A model generated the notes under the pieces. That model saw only the letters and a program-made list of their open reading frames with translations. It did not search any database and was not told the DNA's origin. From JBBSGC01 sp038254525 (GTDB taxonomy: Bacteria > Actinomycetota > Actinomycetes > Propionibacteriales > Nocardioidaceae), in contig JBBSGC010000118.1 in the NCBI GenBank assembly GCA_038254525.1, forward strand, positions 1 through 5,313: a stretch of 5,313 bases of DNA, in the 5' to 3' direction. A program made the position numbers and the translations under genes. This document shows, in pieces, positions 1-5,313 of this stretch. Numbering within the stretch: position 1 is the first letter of the stretch; each line of letters starts with the position of its first letter.

Positions 1-726
1 GGACGCATCAGGGAGTTCCTGGAGAAGCCCGGCTCACCGGAAGGGCTTGCGGACGAGCCGCAGTCGGTGCTCGCCTCGATGGGCAACTACGTCTTCGACG
101 CCGACGCCCTGGTTGCTGCGGTCACCGCCGACGCCGCCGACGAGGGTTCTCGGCACGACATGGGGGGCGACATCATCCCGGCGTTCGTAGACAGGGGCGA
201 GGCTGGTGTCTACGACTTTCGCGACAACGTCATGCAGGGGTCCCACGGGCGGGACCGTGACTACTGGCGCGACGTGGGGACGCTGCAGTCCTACTACGAG
301 GCGCACCTCGACCTGGTCTCGCCGGTGCCGGCGTTCAACCTCTACAACTACGAGTGGCCGATCTACACCCACTACGGCCCGCACCCGCCGGCGAAGTTCG
401 CTCAGGACGCCGCCGGCTCACCGGGGCGAGCAACCGACTCCCTGGTCTCGCCCGGCGTGGTGATCAGCGGTGGTCACGTGACCGAGTCGGTGCTGTCGCC
501 CGGGTGCTTCGTGGACTCCGGCGCGCACGTGCACGAGTCGGTGCTGCTCGACGACGTGACCGTCGGCGCCGGCGCCGTGGTCCGGCGGGCCATCCTCGAC
601 AAGTCGGTGGTCGTACCGCCTGGCGCCAGCATCGGCGTGGACCCGGAACGCGATGCAGCCCTGGGTCTGACCGTCACCGAGTCCGGTCTGGTCGTCGCCG
701 GCAAGGAGCACCTCATCCACGCCTGA
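1..726 (+). CDS. glgC: Glucose-1-phosphate adenylyltransferase (ADP-glucose pyrophosphorylase), C-terminal part; 5' end off the window
   Basis: This enzyme makes ADP-glucose from glucose-1-phosphate and ATP, the committed step of bacterial glycogen synthesis in the cytoplasm. Frame 1 is open from base 1 to a TGA at 724-726, giving 241 visible residues. Family landmarks are clear: FLEKP at residues 6-10 (the Lys is the known sugar-phosphate contact in GlgC), SMGNYVF soon after, HDMGGDIIP at about 52-60, YWRDVGT at 88-94, and the WPIYTHYGPHPPAKF stretch that precedes the C-terminal domain. From about residue 147, short V/I-rich repeats (SLVSPG, SVLSPG, SVLLDD) form the left-handed beta-helix typical of the family. 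By comparison with E. coli GlgC, about 40 percent of the protein lies upstream, including the nucleotide-binding motif and the allosteric arginine region. The C-terminus, ending KEHLIHA, is intact, with no frameshift. An internal GTG at 67 is not the start, because homology continues upstream of it. Confidence 0.97.
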   Translation, partial: GRIREFLEKPGSPEGLADEPQSVLASMGNYVFDADALVAAVTADAADEGSRHDMGGDIIPAFVDRGEAGVYDFRDNVMQGSHGRDRDYWRDVGTLQSYYEAHLDLVSPVPAFNLYNYEWPIYTHYGPHPPAKFAQDAAGSPGRATDSLVSPGVVISGGHVTESVLSPGCFVDSGAHVHESVLLDDVTVGAGAVVRRAILDKSVVVPPGASIGVDPERDAALGLTVTESGLVVAGKEHLIHA

Positions 727-756
727 CCCGGCGTACCGAAGCTGCCCGAGGCGACA

Positions 757-789
757 GCCGGGGAACTCTCGGCCAACCCTGGCCCCGGC
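757..789 (+). terminator. Weak GC-rich stem-loop after glgC
   Basis: Arms gccgggg (757-763) and ccccggc (783-789) pair perfectly over 7 bp around a 19-base loop, about 30 bases after the glgC stop. No T-run follows. A competing 5-bp stem (771-775 with 780-784) uses some of the same bases. It could contribute to ending glgC transcription, but in GC-rich DNA a stem of this size may arise by chance. Confidence 0.25.
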
Positions 790-824
790 GGCAACTGGGG
801 AATGCTGCGCCATTCGCTAACTGG

Positions 825-871
825 CACTGGGGTCCCCTACAACACACCTATGGGCGTAGGGGACCCCAGTG
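825..871. terminator. Perfect 16-bp inverted repeat between convergent genes, probable bidirectional terminator
   Basis: The left arm cactggggtcccctac (825-840) is the exact reverse complement of the right arm gtaggggaccccagtg (856-871), with a 15-base loop. It lies between the glgC stop (726) and the end of the importer ATPase gene (899), which converge, so one hairpin could stop transcription from both sides. No T-run flanks it; terminators without a U-tract are commonly proposed in actinobacteria. Each arm also contains a smaller palindrome, ggggtcccc or ggggacccc, with centres at 833 and 863. A pair of protein-binding sites is therefore the alternative reading. Confidence 0.6.
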
Positions 872-898
872 ACCGGGTGCGGACGGCGGGCTGGGGGG

Positions 899-1633
899 TC
901 AGCCCGCGCGGAAGCGACGCAGGAAGACACCGGTGCGCTCATGGGCCGGATCGGCGAGCACCTGGGCTGCCGGGCCCTCCTCCAGCACCCGCCCGTCGTG
1001 CAGGAACGCCACCCGGTCGGCGACGTCGCGCGCGAACGCCATCTCGTGGGTCGCCATCACCACCGTCATGCCATCGGTTCGCAGGGCCCGGATCGCGTCG
1101 AGCACCTCACCCACCAGCTCCGGATCGAGCGCCGAGGTGATCTCGTCGAGCAGCAGCAGCGTCGGGGACATGGCAAGGGCACGTACGAGGGCGGCCCGCT
1201 GCTGCTGCCCGCCCGACAGGCTGTCGGGGTACGCCTGCGCCTTGTCGGCCAGCCCGAACCGCGCCAGCAGCTCGCGTGCCCGGTCCTGTGCTTCCCCCTT
1301 CGACAGCCTCCGTAGCCGCCGCGGCGCCAGGCAGACGTTGTCCAGCACCGACAGGTGCGGGAACAGGTTGTACGCCTGGAACACCATGCCGATCTCACGG
1401 CGGACCGCGTTGGCGTCCACCCGCGGGTCCGTGATGTCCCGGCCGGCCAGCTCGACCACGCCGTCGTCCACGGTCTCCAGCAGGTTCGTGCACCGCAGCA
1501 GCGTCGACTTGCCGGAGCCGCTGGCGCCGATGAGGCACACCACCTGGCCCGCGTCCACCGCCAGGTCCACGCCGCGCAGCACCTCCGCGGTGCCGAAACG
1601 CTTGCGCACGTCGGCCAACCGCAGCAGCGTCAT
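899..1633 (-). CDS. Polar amino acid ABC transporter, ATP-binding protein
   Basis: This is the 244-residue cytoplasmic ATPase that powers the importer, of the GlnQ/HisP type (COG1126). All nucleotide-binding motifs are present: Walker A GASGSGKST at 36-44 (Lys42), Q-loop Gln86 in MVFQAYNLFPHLSV, signature LSGGQQQR at 139-146, Walker B LLLLDE at 159-164, D-loop SALD at 167-170, and switch His196 in MATHEM. The signature and the FQ-NLFPH stretch fit amino acid importers. Length is normal for the family. The residue after the catalytic Glu is Ile (DEITSALDP) where Pro is common; this is a tolerated variant. The ATG at 1633-1631 overlaps the permease TGA as ATGA, with a modest AGGG about 7-10 bases upstream, so translation is probably coupled. 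It is the last gene of the operon. The amino acid carried cannot be read from this subunit. Confidence 0.95.
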   Translation of the reverse strand: MTLLRLADVRKRFGTAEVLRGVDLAVDAGQVVCLIGASGSGKSTLLRCTNLLETVDDGVVELAGRDITDPRVDANAVRREIGMVFQAYNLFPHLSVLDNVCLAPRRLRRLSKGEAQDRARELLARFGLADKAQAYPDSLSGGQQQRAALVRALAMSPTLLLLDEITSALDPELVGEVLDAIRALRTDGMTVVMATHEMAFARDVADRVAFLHDGRVLEEGPAAQVLADPAHERTGVFLRRFRAG

Positions 1634-2481
1634 GCCGCGCCCTGGTCACGCCGCGTCATGCGCAGCGACAACCAGTCGGTCAGCCGGGCGAACGGGATCG
1701 TCAGCAAGATGAACCCGACCGCGGCCACGACGTAGGGCGTGAAGTTGAAGTCCCGTGCCGAGCGGATCTGGGCCTGCCGCAGCGCCTCGACGACGCCGAT
1801 CACCGACACCAGGGCGGTGTCCTTCTGCAGCGAGGCGAAGTCGTTGACCAGGGGTGGCAACACGCGACGCAGCGCCTGGGGGAGCACCACGGAGCGCATC
1901 GTCTGGGTGTACGACAGGCCCAGCGAGCGTCCGCTGGCCCACTGGCTCGGGTGCACCGAGATGATGCCGGCCCGTAGCACCTCGGCCACGTAGCCGCCGT
2001 AGGAGAACGTCAAGGCGGTCACCGCCAGCCAGAACAGGCTCGACGGCACTCCCTGCAGCCGCAGCGCAGGCAGCCCGAACCCGACCAGATAGACCACCAA
2101 GAGGGTGGGCGTGCCGCGTGACACGTCGGTGTAGACGACCGCCAGCACCTTCAGCGGCGCGAGGCCGGCGAACGGCAGCACACGTACGAACGCCACCAGC
2201 AGGGCGACGATGAGAATGGTCACCTCGGCGGCCAGGAACAGCCGCACGTTGACCTCGAAGCCGCGCAGGACGAGCGGCAGCACCGACTTGGCCTCGGACC
2301 AGTCGAAGTAGGCGTCCCGCACGCGCGGCCAGCCCGGGGAGCTCAGCACCACATAGGCGAGCAGGCCGAGGACGAGAACAGTCGAGCCCAGGGCGACAGC
2401 AGTCCGCCGGCTGGACTGCCGCCGCCGGAAGGTGTCGCGCTCACGTTGCCGGGCGCTGGGCGTCCAGCTGGTCTCGGTCAC
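1630..2481 (-). CDS. Polar amino acid ABC transporter, permease protein (HisM/GlnP type)
   Basis: This 283-residue inner-membrane subunit would form the transport channel, probably as a homodimer because only one permease gene is present. A basic N-terminal tail (residues 11-26, rich in Arg) precedes a first membrane segment at about 28-47. Further hydrophobic segments lie near 80-99, 112-135, 149-169 and 250-264. The EAA loop that docks on the ATPase is well conserved: EVLRAGIISVHPSQW from 167, then GRSLGLSYTQTM and VVLPQA ending at 203. Downstream NDFASLQKDTALVSVIG (213-229) is also typical of the polar amino acid permease family. The GTG at 2481 is chosen because it overlaps the upstream TGA as GTGA, matching the ATGA junction at the other end. 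Starting further upstream would add a Gly/Arg-rich piece (up to 2517) lying inside the lipoprotein gene. Confidence 0.93.
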   Translation of the reverse strand: MTETSWTPSARQRERDTFRRRQSSRRTAVALGSTVLVLGLLAYVVLSSPGWPRVRDAYFDWSEAKSVLPLVLRGFEVNVRLFLAAEVTILIVALLVAFVRVLPFAGLAPLKVLAVVYTDVSRGTPTLLVVYLVGFGLPALRLQGVPSSLFWLAVTALTFSYGGYVAEVLRAGIISVHPSQWASGRSLGLSYTQTMRSVVLPQALRRVLPPLVNDFASLQKDTALVSVIGVVEALRQAQIRSARDFNFTPYVVAAVGFILLTIPFARLTDWLSLRMTRRDQGAA

Positions 2482-3419
2482 GACAGCGTCGGCACGTCCA
2501 CCACGTCCGACAGCCACTTCTTCTCGATCCCGGCCAGAGTGCCGCTGCGCTTGAGCGTGGCCAGCGCGGAGTCGAGGCAGGCCACGTAGGGATTGCCCTT
2601 CTCCAGCAGCAGGCCGAACTCCTCGGTCTGTCCGCTGGTGACCTGGAACTGCCCGGTGACGGTGGCCTGCGGGATCTCGACCGCGGTGATGTAGAACGCG
2701 GTGGGCAGGTCAGCGACAATCCCGTCGACCTGCCCGTTGAGCAGCGCCTGCTTCGCGGCGTTGGTGTCGTCGTAGACCATGGGTTGCTGGCTGGGGGAGA
2801 TCTCGGTGTCGATCGCGTCGAGGGACGTGGTCCCCACTTGGGCACCGAGTCGCGCGTCGGCGAAGTCGGCGAGGCTGGTGGCCCCCGCGTAGGGCGAGTC
2901 CTTCAACGTGATGATCGCCTGGGCCGCCGAGTAGTAGCCGGTGGAGAATGTGACCGCCTGCGCGCGCTTGGCGGTGATCGAGATCTGGTTGATGTCGAAG
3001 TCGAACTTCTTGGCGCCCGGCTGGTAGCTGGAGTTGAAGGGCACGCTCGTCCAGTGCACCGCGTCGCGGCCGAACCCGAGCTGCTTGGCGACCGCGTAGG
3101 TGACGGCGGACTCGAAGCCCTTGCCGTTGGTCGGGTCGTCGTTGACGAAGTACGGGGAGTACGCCGGGGAGTCGGTCGCGACGGTCAGCGTGCCCGGCGC
3201 GTACAGCAGCGGACTGGTGGTGGAGCAGTCCGGGCCGCTGCTGGTCGCGCCCGTGCCGCCGCTCGGGCTACCGCTGGTCGACGAGATGTCGCTGGTGGAG
3301 GTGTTGCTGGTGGAGGTGTTGCTGGTGGAGCTGTCGCTGACGGGCGCACAGGCGACCAAGGTCAGGGTCAGCGCCCCGACCGCGAGTGCGCCGGGTCGCC
3401 GGCGCGAGCCGATGGTCAT
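2478..3419 (-). CDS. Polar amino acid ABC transporter, substrate-binding lipoprotein
   Basis: This protein captures the amino acid outside the membrane and delivers it to the permease. It belongs to the family-3 solute-binding proteins (SBP_bac_3, PF00497). It has 313 residues from the ATG at 3419: an Arg-rich n-region, a hydrophobic core, and the lipobox LVAC with Cys24 as the lipidated residue. A Ser/Thr/Gly linker spans about 28-70, then the binding domain follows from about 75. SITAKRA (Arg152) matches the Arg that binds the substrate carboxylate in this family. GTTS at 196-199 and GQVDGIVADLP (Asp237, the usual amino-group contact) also fit, which favours an amino acid ligand; the exact one is unknown. 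The frame stays open up to 3509, but those 30 residues are Arg/Trp/Gly-rich and would bury the signal peptide. The ATG at 3419 has no Shine-Dalgarno but sits 7 bases after a -10 box. Confidence 0.94.
   Translation of the reverse strand: MTIGSRRRPGALAVGALTLTLVACAPVSDSSTSNTSTSNTSTSDISSTSGSPSGGTGATSSGPDCSTTSPLLYAPGTLTVATDSPAYSPYFVNDDPTNGKGFESAVTYAVAKQLGFGRDAVHWTSVPFNSSYQPGAKKFDFDINQISITAKRAQAVTFSTGYYSAAQAIITLKDSPYAGATSLADFADARLGAQVGTTSLDAIDTEISPSQQPMVYDDTNAAKQALLNGQVDGIVADLPTAFYITAVEIPQATVTGQFQVTSGQTEEFGLLLEKGNPYVACLDSALATLKRSGTLAGIEKKWLSDVVDVPTLS
3292..3336 (-). repeat. 15-bp tandem repeat in the lipoprotein linker
   Basis: Two identical units of ctggtggaggtgttg (3292-3306, 3307-3321) are followed by a third with two changes (3322-3336). 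On the minus strand they encode the repeating NTSTS pattern just after the lipidated cysteine. The unit length is a multiple of three, so gain or loss of a unit keeps the frame and only alters the length of the flexible tether. Confidence 0.85.
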
Positions 3420-3426
3420 GGCGCCG

Positions 3427-3432
3427 ATCGTA
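3427..3432 (-). promoter_or_regulatory. Putative -10 box (TACGAT) of the importer operon, leaderless
   Basis: Read on the minus strand, TACGAT lies 7 bases before the ATG at 3419, the normal distance from a -10 hexamer to a transcription start. The mRNA would then begin at or next to the A of the ATG. The cggcgcc between them has no ribosome-binding sequence, which agrees with leaderless translation, a frequent mode in actinobacteria. No convincing -35 box is seen 16-19 bases upstream. Confidence 0.55.
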
Positions 3433-3552
3433 GGGGACCGACCGCAGCTGCCCCGCCACGAAGCCCGCCACCGAGTCCCCGCTGCCCGAGTTCCGCCGGC
3501 GCCGGACAACCTGCGTGGCGCCGTGGTTGCATGGCATGACCACGCGACTCAT

Positions 3553-3557
3553 GGAGG
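3553..3557 (+). promoter_or_regulatory. Shine-Dalgarno GGAGG that sets the start of the YkuD-family gene
   Basis: GGAGG at 3553-3557 is followed by 8 bases and then GTG at 3566. It picks this GTG over in-frame starts at 3515, 3536 and 3551, which lack such a site and would put extra residues before the signal peptide. I see no clear promoter for this gene in the 146-base divergent gap (3420-3565). Confidence 0.7.
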
Positions 3558-3565
3558 TGGTGTCG

Positions 3566-4282
3566 GTGCGGCGACAGCTGCTGGCACTGAGCCTGCTCGC
3601 TGCGGGGCTCTTCGGTCCGGTTGCCGGCGGGTCCGCCGCCGCCGTGCCGCCGACCGCCTCGACGAGCACCATCAAACTGGGCGGCGTCGCGGTGCCGCTG
3701 CGTCCGGGCACCCGGCAGGTGGTCACCGTCGACCACACGTACGGCTGGCACGCCACTGTCTCGCTGTGGCGCCGGCGCGACGGACGATGGGGCAAGGTGT
3801 TGACCGCGCGCGACGGCCGCACCGGTTACGGCGGGCTCGTCCCCGGCGCCAGGCGCAGGCAGGGGACCGGCGCGACACCGCTCGGCACCTACTCGATGAC
3901 CGAGTCCTTCGGCAACCACCCGCGTCCGTCCGGCACCGCGTTGCCCTTCCACCGGGTCCAGGCCGGCGACTACTGGGTCCAAGACAACGCCTCCGACTGG
4001 TACAACACGCTTCGCAACAAGGCGCAGGGTGGCTTCCGTTGGTGGCTGACCGGCTACAACTCCTCGGAATACCTGCCCAGCTATCCGAGCCAGTACCGGT
4101 GGGCGATCGTCATTGACTTCAACCGGCCCGATCCGGTGCGCCGCCGTGGCTCCGGGATCTTCCTGCACGTCAACGGTGACGGCCCCACGGGCGGCTGCGT
4201 GTCGGCGCCCCGGGAGTACGTCAGGGCAATGATGCAACGGCTGCGGCCGGGGTTGCACCCGCTTGTCGCGATCGGTCACTGA
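3566..4282 (+). CDS. Secreted YkuD-superfamily protein (L,D-transpeptidase-like, COG3786 style)
   Basis: This is a probable cell-wall enzyme acting outside the membrane. YkuD-superfamily enzymes use a catalytic cysteine to cross-link or edit peptidoglycan peptides; activity here is inferred. It has 238 residues from GTG 3566. Residues 1-26 look like a secretory signal (VRRQ, then a Leu/Ala core, then AAA as a likely cleavage site). The domain carries two family marks: ATPLGTYSM (103-111), matching the TPxGxY/F motif, and the C-terminal FLHVNGDGPTGGCVS (199-213) with His201 and Cys211. The His-to-Cys distance is short, and GGC replaces the HGC of classical YkuD enzymes. This resembles the COG3786 group (FLH...PTxGCV) more than Ldt-type transpeptidases. 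No separate wall-binding domain is seen. The gene is divergent from the importer, and the next gene follows after 106 bases on the same strand. A wall hydrolase or an inactive relative is possible. Confidence 0.85.
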   Translation: MRRQLLALSLLAAGLFGPVAGGSAAAVPPTASTSTIKLGGVAVPLRPGTRQVVTVDHTYGWHATVSLWRRRDGRWGKVLTARDGRTGYGGLVPGARRRQGTGATPLGTYSMTESFGNHPRPSGTALPFHRVQAGDYWVQDNASDWYNTLRNKAQGGFRWWLTGYNSSEYLPSYPSQYRWAIVIDFNRPDPVRRRGSGIFLHVNGDGPTGGCVSAPREYVRAMMQRLRPGLHPLVAIGH

Positions 4283-4347
4283 GCCGCCCGGCGAGCTCGA
4301 GCCGTGGGGCCACCCGGCGGCGGACGCACAGCCGACGACTCCGTGCG

Positions 4348-4353
4348 TACGCT
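4348..4353 (+). promoter_or_regulatory. Possible -10 box (TACGCT) for the glycine-rich protein gene
   Basis: TACGCT fits the loose TAnnnT pattern of actinobacterial -10 boxes and would give a leader of about 30 bases before the ATG at 4389, room for the strong ribosome-binding site. No good -35 hexamer is seen at the usual spacing. The gap from 4283 to 4388 otherwise shows only short GC-rich inverted pieces. Confidence 0.3.
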
Positions 4354-4377
4354 GAGCCCCATCGGTCGGGTTTGCGG

Positions 4378-4385
4378 AAGGAGGT
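4378..4385 (+). promoter_or_regulatory. Strong Shine-Dalgarno AAGGAGGT
   Basis: AAGGAGGT is an eight-base match to the anti-Shine-Dalgarno end of 16S rRNA, but it ends only 3 bases before the ATG at 4389 (4 bases counted from GGAGG). It fixes the start of the following gene. The spacing is on the short side. Confidence 0.8.
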
Positions 4386-4388
4386 CCC

Positions 4389-5288
4389 ATGGAGCTGCTG
4401 ATCGTGCTGGCTGTGGTCGCGGTCGTCGTCTTCGCCATGCGCTCGCGCCGCAGCCTTGCCGTCCAAGGTAGCCGTCGGGCCAGCCTCGGCAGCGGTCGCT
4501 CTGGGGGTCGCAGCGCGTCGCCTGAGGAGCTGGCCGCGGTGCGCCGGGCGACTGACGAGGACATCACAGTCTTCGGCGAGGAGCTGCAGCGCCTCGACAA
4601 CGACCTGGGGGGCCGCACCCTCGATGAGGGCATGCGTGCTGACTATCAGCGCGCGCTCGACTCGTACGAGGCTGCCAAGGAGTCCAGTGCGGCAGTCACC
4701 GACCCCGAACAGGTCAGACATGTCACCGCGATCCTCGAAGACGGTCGTTATGCGACGGCCTGTGTCCGGGCCCGCGTCGACGGCCAGCCGCTGCCGCAGC
4801 GCCGGCCACCCTGCTTCTTCAACCCCCAGCACGGTCCCTCGGTGCGAGACGTGACCTGGTCGCCGCCCGGTGGCACGACGCGTGAGGTGCCGGCGTGTGC
4901 CCTCGACGCCCAGCGGGTCGAGGCGGGAGCGGAGCCGGACTCCCGTCAGGTCCTGGTCGGCACCCAGCGGGTGCCCTACTGGCAGGCCGGTCCAGCGTTT
5001 GCGCCGTGGGGAGCCGGCTACTTCGGCTCCTTCGGCCTGATGGAGGGACTCTTCCTCGGCACGATGATCGGCGGCGGCTTCGGGGGCGGCTTTGGCGGGT
5101 ACGACCAGGGGTATGACCAGGGGTATGGCCAGGGCTACGACTCCGGAACGGACTCCGGGGACGGCGGCGGGGACGGCGGCGGCGGCTTCGACAGCGGCGG
5201 CGACCTGGGTGGAGGCGGCTGGGATGGCGGCGGCGGCGACTTCGGCGGTGGCGACTTCGGCGGCGGTGGCGACTTCGGCGGCTTCTGA
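4389..5288 (+). CDS. Membrane-anchored protein of unknown function with Cys/His middle region and glycine-rich repetitive tail
   Basis: I cannot name a function. The 299 residues divide into five parts. A single hydrophobic segment at 2-17 is followed by RSRR, so the positive-inside rule suggests the body is cytoplasmic with the N-terminus outside. A basic, Ser/Gly-rich linker spans about 18-44. A charged, probably helical region follows at about 45-118 (EELAAVRRATDEDITVFGEE, then LQRLDNDLGG). A compact region at about 119-207 has Cys125, PPCFFNPQHGPSVRDV (Cys142, His148), PAC (Cys170) and RVPYWQAG, and looks like a folded domain or a metal or disulphide site. From about 208 the tail is rich in Gly, Asp, Phe and Tyr, with YDQG and GDFGGG repeats. 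The overall plan resembles uncharacterised actinobacterial proteins with one membrane helix and a Gly-rich end. If the anchor were instead a signal, the body would be outside. Start and stop are well supported. Confidence 0.85.
   Translation: MELLIVLAVVAVVVFAMRSRRSLAVQGSRRASLGSGRSGGRSASPEELAAVRRATDEDITVFGEELQRLDNDLGGRTLDEGMRADYQRALDSYEAAKESSAAVTDPEQVRHVTAILEDGRYATACVRARVDGQPLPQRRPPCFFNPQHGPSVRDVTWSPPGGTTREVPACALDAQRVEAGAEPDSRQVLVGTQRVPYWQAGPAFAPWGAGYFGSFGLMEGLFLGTMIGGGFGGGFGGYDQGYDQGYGQGYDSGTDSGDGGGDGGGGFDSGGDLGGGGWDGGGGDFGGGDFGGGGDFGGF
5097..5141 (+). repeat. 12-bp tandem repeat encoding GYDQ units
   Basis: Three full units (5097-5108, 5109-5120, 5121-5132) and a partial fourth (5133-5141) encode GYDQ, GYDQ, GYGQ, GYD. 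The second and third differ by one base, which suggests recent duplication. The unit is a multiple of three, so length changes keep the reading frame. Confidence 0.85.
5235..5285 (+). repeat. Imperfect 15-18 bp repeat encoding GDFGG units at the C-terminus
   Basis: Three copies built on ggcgacttcggcgg start at 5235, 5250 and 5268 and encode GDFGG, GDFGGG and GDFGGF, running to the stop codon. They continue a longer Gly/Asp-rich low-complexity tract that begins near 5142. Confidence 0.8.
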
Positions 5289-5298
5289 GCCGGCTCAG
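5285..5298. repeat. Perfect 14-bp palindrome across the stop codon
   Basis: ctgagccggctcag reads the same on both strands. Its TGA at 5286-5288 is the stop of the glycine-rich protein gene. The mirror TCA at 5295-5297 is a TGA on the minus strand. As a hairpin it has too little loop to be a strong terminator by itself; a protein-binding site or chance are alternatives. Confidence 0.6.
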
Positions 5299-5313
5299 TG
5301 CAGCGTCTTGCCC
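5295..5313 (-). CDS. Possible last codons of a convergent gene running in from the right edge
   Basis: On the minus strand, one frame from the window edge reads G-K-T-L-H and then TGA at 5297-5295. If real, its stop lies 6 bases from the stop of the plus-strand gene. Only five codons are visible, so product and reality cannot be judged. The stop may simply follow from the palindrome at this spot. Confidence 0.25.

Noticed and set aside
727..898. Small gene between glgC and the importer operon
   Set aside because: The plus-strand frames from 802 and 869 continue antisense into the ATPase gene, have no ribosome-binding site and cross the inverted repeat. I see no gene here.
933..1712. Plus-strand open frame opposite the importer ATPase
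   Set aside because: The translation is Ser/Arg/Ala low complexity, while the minus strand encodes a complete ATPase with every nucleotide-binding motif.
3420..3509. N-terminal extension of the binding lipoprotein
   Set aside because: The extra 30 residues are Arg/Trp/Gly-rich and would bury the signal peptide. The ATG at 3419 gives a textbook lipoprotein signal and sits just after a -10 box.
3100..4116. Plus-strand frame crossing from the lipoprotein gene into the YkuD-like gene
   Set aside because: It overlaps two well-supported genes, crosses their divergent promoter region and loses any recognisable composition after the linker part.
4283..4321. Terminator after the YkuD-like gene
   Set aside because: Only a 6-bp gccgcc/ggcggc pairing with a 27-base loop and short self-palindromes such as gctcgagc are present. 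These are expected by chance at this GC content.
3416..4633. Long minus-strand open frame (405 codons) opposite the YkuD-like gene and the next gene
   Set aside because: It runs antisense across two genes that have clear starts, ribosome-binding sites and motifs. Its translation is Arg/Pro/Ala-rich with no domain. Long antisense frames are expected in GC-rich DNA.
5142..5285. CRISPR-like or intergenic repeat array
   Set aside because: The repeats are in-frame glycine codons within a gene, with no spacers of regular length.

Overview
The window is GC-rich throughout. Codon third positions are mostly G or C, GTG starts are used, and genes in one operon overlap by 4 bases. The GlgC remnant, the Ser/Thr-rich linker after the lipobox, and a probable leaderless promoter all suggest a high-GC actinobacterium. 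A Nocardioides-like or other Propionibacteriales host is plausible, but this is an inference from protein style and not a database result.

Layout. (1) Positions 1-726 (+) are the C-terminal part of glgC, ADP-glucose synthesis for glycogen. (2) Positions 727-898 are the gap between convergent genes. It holds a weak GC-rich stem-loop and a perfect 16-bp inverted repeat, probably a two-way terminator. (3) Positions 899-3419 (-) are a complete three-gene ABC importer operon of the polar amino acid type, in the order binding lipoprotein, permease, ATPase. Both junctions are 4-base stop/start overlaps (GTGA and ATGA). The operon appears to start from a -10 box placed so that the transcript begins at or near the ATG. 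(4) Positions 3566-4282 (+), divergent from the importer, encode a secreted YkuD-superfamily (L,D-transpeptidase-like) protein. (5) Positions 4389-5288 (+) encode a 299-residue membrane-anchored protein of unknown function with a Cys/His-containing middle region and a glycine-rich repetitive tail. (6) The right edge holds a 14-bp palindrome at that gene's stop codon and possibly the last codons of a convergent minus-strand gene.

How the genes relate. The three importer genes form one functional unit: the lipoprotein captures the amino acid outside the membrane, the permease dimer forms the channel and the ATPase drives uptake. The YkuD-like protein probably acts on the cell wall. Nothing in the sequence ties glgC, the importer, the wall enzyme and the glycine-rich protein into one pathway. 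I read the window as ordinary chromosomal sequence. I found no convincing new multi-gene system, mobile element, CRISPR array or RNA gene. The least explained item is the glycine-rich membrane protein.
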